Source: Sacculina carcini (lineage: Eukaryota > Arthropoda > Thecostraca > Sacculinidae). From it: a stretch of 64,000 bases of DNA. Within the stretch, counting starts at the first letter, position 1. Each line of letters opens with the position of its first letter. The DNA lies in contig OU696586.1 of assembly GCA_916048095.2 (NCBI GenBank), forward strand, positions 3,170,249 through 3,234,248. Direction: 5' to 3'. Of this stretch, positions 1 through 24,243 are shown piece by piece. Made by a program: the position numbers and the translations under genes. The notes below the pieces were generated by a model. That model saw only the letters and a program-made list of their open reading frames with translations, was not told where the DNA came from and made no database searches.

Positions 1-30
<30 letters not shown>
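1..30. repeat. (GT)n microsatellite at the window edge
   Basis: Fifteen GT units, continuing off the left edge. Confidence 0.9.
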
Positions 31-31
<1 letters not shown>

Positions 32-603
32 AATAGCCCCAAGGAAAAAGGATTAGTACTATACGCCTCTCCGCACGGTTGACTTTTTTGAGAAAAAATT
101 ACTCTAAAATAAATGTTGATATTTTTCCAAGAAATTTAACCTTCAGTGCTGGGAGGTGACAAGTACAAGACGGGATATATTTTCACACATAGAGATTTCT
201 GGTATAAATGTTCACATGACATTTATATTGAATTCCAGCACTTTATTGCAATATTCACCAATGTATCACCAATGTATGTATTCAATGTATGTGTGTGTGT
301 GTGTGTGTGCGTGTGTGTGGGTGTGTCCAAGTTGAAATTCAACTTCAAGTATGTATTGTCAAAACAAACACACACACACACACAAGCACATTTCAAATAT
401 TGGCTTGACAATGAATTAGCAATGCCTGATAACGAGATAAATCTCCTAGTTAGGCATGAACAAATTGACTAACGTGCTGGCTCTGAAGGAGAGTTGAGTT
501 TTGACTGTCACACACACACGCACACACAAGCACACAAGCACACATATACAGATTTTCACACATGCACACACACTCACTCATTCACTCATTCACACAGATA
601 AAA

Positions 604-960
604 ATGAAAATTGAATTACTAAGGCTGGAGGAGAGAAGAGACAAAAGTGAGTTAATTAACATATACAGATCAGCATGAATTACACGGTCGACACAGTCGA
701 TATCGGCTTAGTATTCCAAGGAAATACACGTGGAGGACACGTAGAGGACACTAACAAAACTGAGGAAGACACGTTGTCGAAAAGGTAGAAAATAAGTATA
801 GTTTCCCGTTTAGGAGCGTAGTTAAATGGAGCCAATTAGATAGCAAAATAGTTGAAGCTAGAAATTCAACTTTCTTCAAATATGAGCTAGATGAATTATG
901 GAAATGAGACAGGACAGCACCAGCTTAGCTCATATCCTGTAGTACAACTAGGTGAGTACA
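604..960 (+). mobile_element. 5'-truncated copy of the same CR1-like LINE (3' end only)
   Basis: This segment is closely similar to 9212-9565 of the near-complete copy. Shared stretches include the coding end (GACACAGTCGATATCGG-like, GGAAATACACGTGGAGGACA) and the 3' UTR (CGTTTAGGAGCGTAG, AAAATAGTTGAAGCTAGAAA). It ends at AACTAGGTGAGTACACA followed by CA repeats. It lies just beyond the last visible ferlin exon, in the intron leaving the window. Confidence 0.8.
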
Positions 961-1025
961 CATTCACACACACATACACACACACATACACACATGTGTG
1001 TGTATTTTACGGTGCGGTAGTTCAC

Positions 1026-12534
<11,509 letters not shown>

Positions 12535-13166
12535 CTTGCAGTTTGTGAAGTTGAGTCTTGGCTATAAAAATCCTCGAGCAAACCTTGAATCAACGCTGTG
12601 TGACATCACAAACAATATTTGCACAAATGGAGTGAGTTGAGAATTTCAAAATGCACATTTCAAAATGCACATTTTTTGTGTCAACTAAACGATGCAAAAG
12701 TGTAGAATAGGATGAAATTTTAAACTGAAATTGATGAGAATTCTTGCTTTTGGAAGCGTGTATCAAAAATGAAATTAACTTGACAACAGATAAATATAAA
12801 ATGCATACAATCTACAATCATACACAGCTATAGAACATGCATACATGGAAAGTGAACATTTACATACATAACACAGAAAATTGAAACGCCAATTACTTTT
12901 CATAAATTAACCTTTTGTAATCAAATCACAATTCTCATAATGTTTTGACAAAATAATTACGTTTTTATCACCAAAGCCCGGCTTCCGGATATGCAAATGA
13001 GAATATGGAACAGTGTCTCAAATGCTCAACATTTACCAGCAAAAAGCTCAGCATTTTGTCAACATTTTATTCAAAATGATCGTTTACACTGTATTTCAAT
13101 AGGCCAATCTTGTGTTGTGCGTTTGACAGGTGGAATTAAGTGAGTATCTATGGATTTGCACATCAC

Positions 13167-13197
<31 letters not shown>

Positions 13198-15284
13198 GCC
13201 CGCGTGCCGGATGATGGGATGGGCTCCATTTAAATCACCAGTGACCTTGAACGATGACCTTGAACTTTCTCAGGTCGCAAAGCTTGTCGCCGCATCGCTT
13301 CTCGCAAACACACACACACAGCGCAACACGACGAGTTTTATGCACGTGACTGAAACAGGTGAATACCTCGCCTCGAGCTGGTCTCCAAAAACAACCACTA
13401 ATGCTCGTACACAATGCAATAAAACCGGTGTCTATTCGGATTGGGAATGTGAAGAGGATATAGGGAGACATTGAGAGAGAGATAGAGGGAATAAGAGATG
13501 TTGTGTTCATTCATATGCACACAATAATCATTTTTACACACTATTTACACAAAAAGAAATAAGTGATATAAATTGATTTATGTTCAAGCAATACACACCC
13601 CTTGACATACGATGAGTGTATGAGTGGTGCTTGTTCAATGAGCTGATTGCAATGTGTTGTGCAACAAACATGTCATGCAACCTGGGCGTGATCTCTGGTG
13701 TATAAACAATTTGCAAATAGTAGGAGGGCTTAAGTACAGTGGCGTTGTCAAGAAGAACGAACGAGGTGGAGAAATAAACATTTCACTGACTAACAATTAC
13801 AAACTTTAATATAATCCTACAAGTAAGACATGAATCATAAAAATTTCATCACCATATGGTGAGTATTATTGCCGAAAAATAAACTTCCCTTTTTTATTAT
13901 TTTTTTCTTAATTTTTTCTCAAACTCGCTTGTTTGTGTGATAGGTTTAATGTGAACCGCCAATGCAACGTCGTTTAAAATTAAAAATATAATATTTCAAT
14001 GTATTATATAACATAATATAGACAATAGGAAATGCTTATTAAATGTATATGTAACGTTTATGGGTTTTTTGTTTTCTTGTGTTAAAAAACATTTGTATTT
14101 TTTTGTGAAACATTAGCCAATACTGTTTGCTTAAATCTTCCACCGAGAAACGTGAAATATTTAAATGAGAACAAACAATCTGGTAGCGTCTTTGATGATT
14201 GTATTTTTTCATCATATTTTATTTCATTTAATTATATATTCTGTTTTAATTTTCTTCAAATTTAATGCCGCGAAACTTTGACATATAACATTGCATTGGG
14301 CTATTTGAAATTTAACCAGACTTCAATCTAGCTTACCATATTGTTGCTAAGAAAGATTGTATAAATACTCAGCAATTAATTGTAGAAAAAAAACTTCTTT
14401 ATAAGGACAGACGAATTTTTCTTCAAGAAAAAAAGGTCCTGTCTGTTCTGAACGAAAAATGTATGCTTGCTTCAATTGAAAATGTCGAAAGTGAAACAAA
14501 CTCACCACACTTCAAAATCAAAATCACAATCACAAATATATAACAGTAAATATGAATACATGCCGAATATTCGCTCACCGCTAAAACTGGGGACGTTAGT
14601 AATGTGAGGAGACTCTCAGAAATTACACGTGAATCACACCTTGAGCGATAGTCACAATTCACCGAACACACCCACACCAACACACGCTCACCACTGACAT
14701 ACACATACACACACACACACACACATACACATAAACACATGCACATACATACAAGTAGACTTACGGGCACGCATTTACACACAAACACACAAACACGTTC
14801 ACAAGCTGATCGTAGACCCAGTGTATACGTGCATGTCTGAATGTGTATGTAAATGTGATGGTGTGTGTGTGTGTTTGTGTGTATGCATGTGTGTGTATGT
14901 GTGTGGGTGGTCATGCGGCAAGCTGCCAATTGATCTGGCAGCCTTGAGACATACAGTCTTCCGTCCAAGTTGCCGATTTATAATTTAGCGATATCCATGA
15001 TGTGAAGAATATCATGTTGAAACTAATTCAATCGTGTTGATGTATATTAACATAACAATTACACGTAACAATTAACGTAACAATTACAAGTATTATTAAA
15101 TGTAAAAAGTTGTTAATGTATGAAACATTAACATTAGTACAATTATATACGCAATAACTGAGTATTCCATCTTAATTCATGTTCGTTTCTTGAACGGTAT
15201 ATGCACTTTGTCAATGGTGAGTTAACAAGGCACCTGGTGATATTCGCAGACTAAGAGTTTCACTAACACGGGAGTGCATCCCGG

Positions 15285-15505
15285 GAGGTATGGGGGAATA
15301 AATACCCCCCTGACAAATTGGCTGGGTGATATGAATATACAATTATACCCTCAAGGGATTCTGCTGAGTTCAGTTCATTGGGTGTTTTGCTATTAAAAGT
15401 TCCCACGACAAAGTTCGTTGCGATCATATTCTTTTCGTCGTACGTTCGTTGTATGTGCTGTAATTGGATAGGACAAACATGTTTGAGGGGTTTTTAGGAA
15501 GAACA
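15285..15505 (+). repeat. Interspersed repeat family C, copy 2
   Basis: Second copy of the family at 4318-4565 (AATACCCCCCTGACAAATTG, GATTCTGCTGAGTTCAGTTC, CTGTAATTGGATAGGACAA). Nothing else recognisable lies in the 300-700 bases on either side. Confidence 0.55.
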
Positions 15506-15962
15506 AATGTAGCTAACACGTACATATAATTAAAAAACCCACAAACCAGATGTAGATTTCACGGCGGTAAGGAAAACATTTCACGGCGGTAAGGAAAACT
15601 CCTGTTTCAACCACTGAATTCAAAATTAACAATTTCAAATTCATGCAACTATGGTAAATAGCCAAACAAAATGTGCAAAAATTATATATTGCAATTTGTG
15701 GTCAAACGAAACAAAAGTAGATAATTACAAATGAATATACACAAAAATTGCTAAAAATGAAGTGAGGGTAAGCCAGGGTCATGAACCGAACAAAATATAC
15801 GCCAGATATGTTATCACCATCAACTAATGATGGTGTAACAACTAATGAGTTTATATATATCTGCGAAAAATTATTTTAATTGATACATCTTAATGCCAAT
15901 GTCAAGTGAGGTCTAAATTTCAACCATAGTGAAAATTTCTCGACACACCAATGCATGATAGA

Positions 15963-16195
15963 CACTGGCATATCTAGAAGGGGGCTCAGGGGGCTGAAGC
16001 CCTTCCTCAAAATGTTCCCATAAACTCTTCATAACCAAGAGGTTCACTAAGAGAAATAAACAAAGTATATTTTTCTGTAGAAATTCTTGATATAAGCATT
16101 ATCGCAAAGATGTTGCATAATGATGCATGTACATGACTGATCGCCCCCAAAATTCAGCCACACCCCCAAATTTATTCACTCTGGATCCGCCGCTG
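15963..16195. mobile_element. Candidate non-autonomous DNA transposon (MITE)
   Basis: The 233-bp segment starts CACTGGCATATCTAGA and ends with the inverted, imperfect match TCTGGATCCGCCGCTG (12 of 16 positions). It has C- and G-run borders and no coding capacity. The terminal repeats are degenerate and no convincing target duplication was found. Confidence 0.4.
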
Positions 16196-16430
16196 AAGAA
16201 ATCGGCAATCAACGATGAGTAGCGAAATTTCGCGCCGATGTCCACCACACTTGTGTCAATCATAAAACCAGCGATCGGTCAGGTTTCCACCGCAAATCAT
16301 CTGTGTCAGCCGCGTATCTCCTTTGCATCCAATCTTTGTTTTTCTCATCCGCACCAACCATTGCTGGAAAATTGATGTTGTGGTTTTTTCATCTCGAATT
16401 GCATCTGCGGACTTTGCTCGTCAAAACAAC

Positions 16431-16597
<167 letters not shown>

Positions 16598-17039
16598 GTT
16601 TGTGTGTATGTGGCTTCATGAAAAAGCAAAAAAAGTTGTGTCATCAAATTATTTAATATTGATGTAGATTATAGCGCGCCACACACGAAAGCACCTTTAC
16701 AACTGTCCCAGCAAAAATTTCGCAGCAGCTTTTATTACCTCGCATTATTGACATGATCACCTGACCACATACACTAACAGCTCTCACACACACACACACG
16801 CGCGCTCACGCACACAGACAATACAATACAAACATGAATAGACTGACACTGCAAACATACAGACATACACACTCACTTGCAAATACACAAATGCACACGC
16901 ACACGAATACCAACGCATTTCATTACAATTAAATCACAAACTCCTATATTTCGAGCAGAGTTTTTGCATTTTGACATAATGTAACTAATCAGTTTGAATA
17001 TTCCTACAGTTTACACAGTGGTTCTTAATATTTATATCT

Positions 17040-17280
17040 GATTCCCCACTTCTTATTGAGCCATCTCTTCATTTTCCACACAACAGCACTGATAAATTCA
17101 ATAAATTCAGTTGTTACATCAAAGTAAATGTCAAGAGGTCATAAGAAACAAAAACAAACGAATTTGAATTGATAAAAACACACATAGTTGTCCTGTTCTG
17201 TCCGACCTTTAGCTTCCCATTTGGCAACTCTTCCATTCCCCATATATTTAGAGCCACTGGTTTACACGATACTGAAAAAT
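17040..17280 (+). repeat. Interspersed repeat family D, copy 1
   Basis: Similar over about 230 bp to 35225-35425. Shared words include CTCATTTTCCAC-like, AATTCAGTTGTTACATCAAA and GAGCCACTGGTTTA. Both copies have the same orientation. Type unknown. Confidence 0.5.
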
Positions 17281-17748
17281 TGATCAGTGTTTAAATTGAC
17301 GGTTATTTCAATTAAAAAATGAGTTTCATAATTATAAATTATGGTTCAAACGATTATGTATAGCGTAGAAATGATAAATAATCAGATTTCACATCACAAA
17401 TCATAATCATTGCTTTTTCGTGTTTTTGTTTTCTCTCCTTCACCGTATTGTATCATTTTGTTTTCACTAAATTTGCATGAAATTCGGTCAGCTAAATAAT
17501 GATGATATATTTTACTTCATATTTTTGCATTTTAATCGTTTTTTCAAGTTGGTAGTTTGTCATAACTCAACTAACTCAACAACATAATTAGCATAACTCA
17601 ACGTAGTTTTATATATTCTTATACGTACTTCTTGATCAGGTTATTATATTGGAAACTTGTGTACCCATCTGTGCATATGTACCTGTCGAACATTTATAAG
17701 TACCCAACTGGATAGTGATGTAAGTTAACATGCTGGGAGCTTGAGGGA

Positions 17749-17884
<136 letters not shown>

Positions 17885-18315
17885 CACGCAAATACAGAAA
17901 GATGTTACACTAGAGGACAGACGGGTAATGTGATGATTTGTCAAACTAGATTCTTGTAATAATTTAGGCATATTCATTTGTAAGAGTATTGATAAAAAAC
18001 AATTCCGAAATATATTTAGCGCTAACTAGGGACTGACATGCATCGAACGGTTATTTTATAATGGAAAGACCAAAAAAAACAAAATTTAGACGCAGAAAAT
18101 CAAGTTCAAAATAAAAAAAATGCTATTATTTAACCGTAATATATGTAAAAAAATTGGAAAAAAATGTTGCCAAAAATACTTAAAATATTATTGCATATTT
18201 AGCAAATATATTTTTCTTCTGGTTCACAACTGCATAACTGCATATATTTGCGATAAAAAAACTAACTTATCGACATTTGGGTGTGAATGTCTGTCATGTT
18301 ACGATTGTATGTATA

Positions 18316-19800
18316 TACAAACAAACAAACAAACAAACAAACATGTATTTGATATAGCGCCAAGTAGAGCAGAGGCGCGTAAAAGAGTAAAACTGGTGCT
18401 AACAATATAAAGGAGTATTAGCTCATAGATGGAAAATAAATGAGCCAGCAAAATAATACACATGATAAAAAAGAAAAAAAACGAGTATAAAACAGCAAAA
18501 GAAATATCTTACACAGTAACATACATCACATCACACATCACATCATAGATTAACACTGGTAACCAAGAAAAACGAATGTAGAGAGACCAAGATTTGGTGC
18601 TGTCGGAATGGAGGAGTTAGAGGTGTGGGCAAAGATATCAAAAAAATTTGCAGAGCAGAAGAGAATGAGGAGTATGATTTTTGCTTCAGGACATGAGGAG
18701 GAAGTTGATTGTAAAGACGGGGAGCAGAAAAGTAGAATGATTTGGCTGACCAGCTTGACTCATGAAGAGCAGGAGGAGAAACAAGAGGCACAGGACGACG
18801 ACTGGAAGGTCGCTCGCTGCAATGTAGGAGGGTAAGTAAGTAGGAAGGAGGAGAAGGCGAGTGAAGAAGTTTATATACAAGACAGCAAAGCTTATGATGG
18901 ATCCTCGAAGGGACTGGCAGCCAGCCTAGTTGCTGAATATGTGCAGAGGTAGGTGTCCTAGGTGGAAGACGCAAAACGGATCGACAGGAAAGGTTAATGA
19001 TTGACTGAAGGCATCGAAAAGATTTTTGAGGTAGGTGAAAAAATAGAGAATTGCAATAGTCGAGACGGGAGAAGATATAGGAATTAACAAGAAGCAGTGC
19101 AGACGATTCATCGATGTGTCGGCGTATAGGGTAGAGTTGGCGCAAGATGAATCGACAGGATCGGGTAAGGTTTGAAAGATGCTTGGAGAAGTCGAGTGAA
19201 GGATCAAAGACAATGCCCAAACTACGAATATGAGAGGAGAGGGACAAATGAAGACAGTTCGGAGATATCCTAGGAGGGTGAAATAAAATATACTCTGTCT
19301 TATCGGGATTCAAGAGGAGATCTCTGGAGGTCGCCCAGGCAGCTATGCTGGATAGAAGTTGGTCAATGAGATAACTGTTAGAAGACGAAAAAGGGAAGTA
19401 AATTTGGATATCATCCGCATAAATGTGGAAAGATATAGGATAGGTGCGGAGGATCGGACAAAGAGAAGAAACATAAAGATTAAACAAAAGAGGACCGAGG
19501 AGAGAGCCTTGGGGAACACCCGAAATAATAGGAGAAGAAGATGAATATTCAGACTTACAGCGTACCGAAAACGACCGATCAGCAAGATAGGATGACAATA
19601 GAGACAGCGCGGAGGAAGAAAGACCGGCATGCCGTAGATCCTGGCGGAGGATAGAGTGGTTCACCAGGTCAAAAGCGGAAGAAAAGTCAAGCGAAATGAA
19701 AAGCACAGAATTACCCACGGAAAAAGAAGCAAGTATATCATTAAGCAGAGAGAGGAGCAGAGTTTCAGTTGAGTGCCCTGAAACGAAACCAGATTGACAT
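18316..19800 (-). mobile_element. L2/CR1-group LINE, 5'-truncated, reverse transcriptase ORF (stop at 18543)
   Basis: On the minus strand an open frame runs from about 19800 to 18543. It contains reverse transcriptase motifs GFVSGHSTET, FISLDFSSAFDLVNH (motif A), SGVPQGSLLGPLLF (motif B) and HIYADDIQIY (motif C). The typical L2-group C-terminus follows, with SRLDYCNSLFF and LGWLPVPSRI. The 5' end is truncated around 19800, where another repeat begins. The 3' UTR reaches the minus-strand sequence GGCGCTATATCAAATACATG followed by (TTTG)n, seen on the plus strand as (CAAA)n at about 18317-18342. No in-frame stop is visible in the preserved part. Confidence 0.87.
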
Positions 19801-20015
19801 GGATCACTTTATTCATCTTTTTAATAGTCTCATTTAATTCATCGTTGATTTTTTCTTGCTTCTTTCTTCATTAGCTTTAATCTTTCTGATTAAAAACTGT
19901 ATTTCACGAACTCTCGTTCACTACATCATTTCGGTGCTTCCAGTACATCAGGGGCCAGCTCACGGCGGTAATGGAGATTGTACTCTTCCCATGCTACTGG
20001 ATTTGCCTGTAATTG

Positions 20016-20055
<40 letters not shown>
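19801..20055 (+). repeat. Interspersed repeat family B, copy 3, (AAT)n tail
   Basis: Contains TTTCACGAACTCTCGTTCAC, GGTGCTTCCAGTACATCAGG, CTCTTCCCATGCTACTGG and TTTGCCTGTAATTGATAAT followed by about 13 AAT units. It abuts the truncated end of the minus-strand L2-like LINE at about 19800. Confidence 0.75.
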
Positions 20056-20058
<3 letters not shown>

Positions 20059-20442
20059 TTGGTGTGCCCGCAGCGAAGCAGACATGCCACAACAAGTACT
20101 GTTCGAAAAATAGCAAATGCCAACCGGATTCGTTACTTAGAATTTGCGTGAAAATCATATCTGATGGCGCGAAATTTGCGCGTCCAATTACGTGAATTGA
20201 ACCCTGTTTACTGGTTAAAAAAACTGTATCTAAGATTTTGATTGGTATATTTTATTGAGAACAAAACTGCCTGAACACTATGACAATATATGTCATGGGT
20301 AGTTGGTAATTTTTGAATGTACAATTATTGGCCAAGTAATTTATTTCAATGTATAGATATTTCATTAAAAAAAACACTTGTTGGCCACACAAATTTCGCC
20401 TTGTATTAATTTTCAATTGCTTATAATAGACCTAATCATCTT

Positions 20443-20560
20443 GTAACAATCATTTGACAATCTTGTCACAATCATGTGACAATCGTGTCACAATCATGTG
20501 ACAACCATGCGTCAATCATATGACAATCATGTTACAATCATTTCACGATTACGAAAGAAT
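20443..20560. repeat. 12-bp tandem repeat (CAATCATGTGAC)
   Basis: About nine degenerate copies of a 12-bp unit, CAATCATGTGAC, with single-base variants (CAATCGTGTCAC, CAACCATGCGTC, CAATCATATGAC). It lies in the intergenic region upstream of the Grindelwald-like gene. Confidence 0.75.
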
Positions 20561-20697
20561 CACTCGTCAGTTTAAACGACGTTTTCGATTACACGTTTTT
20601 CATAGGTTTTTGTGTCAAAAAACTGTAATAGAAATTAAACTATAATAGAAAACTGTAATAGAAATACTGTAATACTGAATACTGTAATAGAAAAAAA

Positions 20698-21540
20698 CCA
20701 AGCTATATTCAGACACAATCTCTCACGCACACTCTCTCTCACTGCACACGATCACACCACACCTCCACCTGTTTTTGAGAAACATAAATCAACAAAAGAA
20801 CAGACAATTAAAAACGTGAACAAAGTAAACCAGGAAAAATCAACCACAAAAAACCTAACCCGACGACGGCCTCCACCAGACGCACACACCTTGGCTGCGG
20901 CGAAGCACAACAGGTCAGGCCCCAGCATCCACCACGCTCCCGCCTCGCCCGTGCTCTTCAGTGCTCCGTCGCAACCTGCCGTCTTCTTCATCACCGGCTG
21001 CCGCGACAGGGCACAACACCTCGGCCCCAGCACCCACCGTTCTCCCGCCGACTCCAGTGCTCTTCAGCACCCTGCCGCAAACAGCCGTGACTCCGCCGCA
21101 TACGCAAGCGGCACCGTCGTCGTAGTTCGTCATTTCTCGTCCGGCTTCAGCAGCCCCTTTTTGTCGCCTGCCATCCAGCACCGGCAGCCTCCACCGGCGA
21201 TCATGTAGCTGCCCGGCGAGGTGCCTTACACCAGTGCAGGCGGGACGACCAGCATTCCTCGGCCACAGCTCCTCAGCTGCCTCCTACCGGCATCATGCTG
21301 CACTGCACACCAACTTGACACGCCACCGAGCACCTCCACCGCTGTTCTCCGCTGGTAGGCCGCTACTGATGCTGGAAGGCACTATCTCCGCTGCTGGAGC
21401 CGGGTCGCAGACAAAAAAAAATCCAAAACAAAAAGGCCGAAATAGCTTGTAACAGAATTTAAAAAATCTAAGATATATTCAGACACAATCTCTCACACAC
21501 ACTCTCTATCACTGCACACGATCACACCACAAGAACATAT
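20698..21540. repeat. GC-rich segment between two direct repeats (family E)
   Basis: A 60-bp direct repeat (CAGACACAATCTCTCACGCA, ACTCTCTCTCACTGCACACG, ATCACACCAC) occurs at 20708-20760 and again at 21480-21532; a third copy lies at 44865-44913. The 720 bp between the first two is far more GC-rich than its surroundings. It contains an internal imperfect duplication of about 115 bp (CCCAGCATCCACCACGCTCC and CCCAGCACCCACCGTTCTCC). Open frames exist on both strands but have only composition-driven Pro/Ala/Ser content. Confidence 0.55.
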
Positions 21541-22606
21541 GCCCGTATACTGGTCTGATGAAACGCCTAATGAATTTGAAACTGAATATTTATATCTGTA
21601 TGGCGGTTAACGGCTTACCCGCTCCAAAAAACCGCTGTCAAACGCATTCACCATGCAAAACTCATCACATTCAACTATCAACTCCAGCGAAACTTGGTCC
21701 AATCAATATTCCACTACAACACTGAAAGAACATCAACATGTCTATGATTCATTTCTACATGGTCACAAAAAAATCATCATTGTTAAACTGAATGAACATA
21801 GATGTGTTTTATATGAACGAGTATATATACGTCTATGTGTGTGTGTGTGTGTATGTGTGTGTGCTTTTTAAGGAATGTTTACGATTAGTCATTTGAATAG
21901 GCGGCTTGACAGCGGCGTATTCAAGTTACTTGAAAAAGGGTGACTATTGTGCTATGACATAGCTGTAACTACAGTTTCGTGAACAAGACTTCAACGCTGT
22001 TTACTGGTAGAGCAGTAGATCAAATTTTACCAATAGAATAATTTCCCAATTATATCACATGTGTCTAAACGCGCACAGAAATACTTGATTATTCAAAGAC
22101 GAAAGATGATACTTGATACTCGATACCTGGTTTATGTTACTTGCTTGAGGACCTATAGACCCATATATATATCCGCTTCTGAGACCACTTCAGTAAGTGA
22201 GACAGTGTGTGTGTGGTTGTATGCGTGTGTGTGTTGGAAGGTGCGCCATTGTCGGTTGTAGTCTGCAGTTGAATACGCAACGACCACGATTTGATATCTA
22301 GATTTAATCCAAGTCATTAGCGAATCCCAACCGGAGTGTTTCAAGTGTCAGTATGTCCTTGAAGCAGTACAGTGTTCACAGATCTGCACTTACCAGCGCG
22401 CAAACTTTGGTGAGATTTCAGTGTCGTGTTCCGACAGAGTTTCAAATCGCAACTGGAGCATTTGATCAGCTAGTTCTGATGAAAAGTATTGGTTTCTACT
22501 AGCTCCACAGCCCTTGCGAACTCGTTCAATAGCAGAAAACTATTCCGGATATTCGCTGTTTGGTGTCATAATTGTGCTTATATGCCTGCTGTGTAGAAAA
22601 TCAGGC

Positions 22607-23548
22607 ATGTGTGCTGTTGCCGGAGCTCGCCGAAAATGGAGCCCGTCTGCGGTGAGCGTCAAGACCTTAGCCGCATGTACTCTCCTATTGATAGAGACGG
22701 TGAGCGCAATTAATGACACCACTGCCAAACCGCTTCCGAACCGCAAAGTCAGACTGGTCACTAGATTCTGCAATGGAACGAATCAGTGCGGTCGTTACCA
22801 GTGGTGCGACCCAGTCGTTAGTGTATGCGCCCACTGTTCGGACATCTGCGTAGAACCCGCAAGCAGATTCAGCGTGCTGCTGTGTATGGAACAATGTGCC
22901 GACTATCTGGATGACAGGTCCCGAATTATGATGTTAACAGACGAGAGAAGGATGGATAGAGAGACCGCCGCACAAATGGACGCCATCAAAAGTCTTTTGA
23001 TATTCCTGCTGAGCATAATGTGCGCCGGTGTACTGATCATGTTCTATCACTGCTGCATCACTCATCGGCGACATTCCGTCAGCAGTGGCATGCTTAGAAA
23101 CATTCCATATGACGATCGGAAGATTGTATCTAGGCGCCACAGTCGAATCGAGCCGCCTGTCATTTGCTGTACTCGGCGTTCTTGTCGAGAATGTCGTCAC
23201 CATGGTGACGGAGGTGCGAAACAAGGCGACAGTGTTAAGTTGGAACTGTGCACATCTCACTGCCAACACGACCAGCAGAACAGCGCGATGTCCGATCAAG
23301 TATGTTCGACAACGACTCAGTCTAATGCGTCCTCCACGATGGATGCCGATCAGAAGACGGTTTCAAAGACAACGGTCGAAAATAGCGCACAATCTCAGCA
23401 GACCGCAACAGCAGACATGCTGGATTCCTCGAGCACAAGTCAGCTAGTGCAGTATATGCAGCGTGAGCCCTTGTCCTCTGTCGACACCGTCGCCAAAAAA
23501 GACGACAAACCTCACATCTATGAAAATCTGCCCATGGTGACACAATGA
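22607..23548 (+). CDS. Grindelwald-like TNF-receptor family membrane protein, single exon, 313 aa
   Basis: I chose the ATG at 22607; the open frame upstream lacks another ATG back to 22514. Residues about 16-34 (VSVKTLAACTLLLIETVSA) look like a signal peptide. Residues 55-97 form one cysteine-rich domain with eight cysteines (C55, 61, 67, 74, 77, 81, 93, 97). It begins CNGTNQC, and the second half, CxxCxxxC-x11-CxxxC, has the same spacing as the ectodomain of Drosophila Grindelwald, the receptor for the TNF Eiger. A hydrophobic segment at about 129-147 (LLIFLLSIMCAGVLIMF) is the single transmembrane helix. The cytoplasmic tail of about 165 residues is Ser/Thr-rich, has a cysteine cluster (CCTRRSCREC) and ends near PHIYENLPMVTQ. 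No death domain is seen. AATAAA lies at 23758-23763. The family assignment rests on cysteine spacing, so moderate certainty. Confidence 0.65.
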   Translation: MCAVAGARRKWSPSAVSVKTLAACTLLLIETVSAINDTTAKPLPNRKVRLVTRFCNGTNQCGRYQWCDPVVSVCAHCSDICVEPASRFSVLLCMEQCADYLDDRSRIMMLTDERRMDRETAAQMDAIKSLLIFLLSIMCAGVLIMFYHCCITHRRHSVSSGMLRNIPYDDRKIVSRRHSRIEPPVICCTRRSCRECRHHGDGGAKQGDSVKLELCTSHCQHDQQNSAMSDQVCSTTTQSNASSTMDADQKTVSKTTVENSAQSQQTATADMLDSSSTSQLVQYMQREPLSSVDTVAKKDDKPHIYENLPMVTQ

Positions 23549-23757
23549 GCCCAAGTTATTGCAAATATTTGCCACAGAACTAAACACAGACAACCAAACG
23601 TCAGGTCGGACGCCAGTATATTATGCACTGGAGACACCACCTGAGCTAGCAATGTATAGGAATGATTCGACGATGGATTGTTTGTGACCTCTTTCTCGCT
23701 TATCCCTTTGAACTTCATTTTGAATGCTTATAAGAGGAAATTGCTGGCCGTATGAGC

Positions 23758-23763
23758 AATAAA
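23758..23763 (+). terminator. Poly(A) signal of the Grindelwald-like gene
   Basis: AATAAA, 210 bases after the TGA stop. The sequence between is AT-rich without further open coding, consistent with a short 3' UTR. Confidence 0.5.
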
Positions 23764-24243
23764 TAGAGGAGCCGTAAAAGGTCTGCGTATGAAGCGTATG
23801 TGAACGTGGTACTGGGTAGCGATCTAACCAGTGCCGTTTGGTATTTACATGCACATGAATTGATAATACATATGTGGATCTGAATGTGTGTGTGTGTGTG
23901 TGTGTTTGTATTTGTACTATAAACACATTGGTATGTGTACCCAGCTACACAGTACATATGTCGCCGACAATTTTTCTTGATTATTTTTCAAACTGTTGCC
24001 ATTCATCACAAATGACAGAGAAGAAAAATGATGACGTTTCGAAATGGTTTTAGAAAGCGCACATACACACATGCACACATGCACACATGCACACATATGC
24101 TTACCAGATATATTTCCGTGACGGCAACTTCCGCATTCAACTGACACCTAATGGCGCTATAAATTGAGTGCATATAGAACACAACATTCAATTGGTCGTT
24201 TATACGTTTCTGTTGGCTGGCTTGGTCTTTGGGACCACTCAAA

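Noticed and set aside
14423..14968. 181-codon ORF, minus strand
   Set aside because: Half of it is CA-microsatellite translation and the rest shows no recognisable motif.
20816..21208. 130-codon Pro/Ser/Ala-rich ORF
   Set aside because: Explained by GC-rich repeat composition; overlapping frames on the other strand look the same and no domain is present.
22514..22606. Upstream extension of the Grindelwald-like ORF
   Set aside because: It begins at TTG; the first in-frame ATG (22607) gives a good signal peptide.
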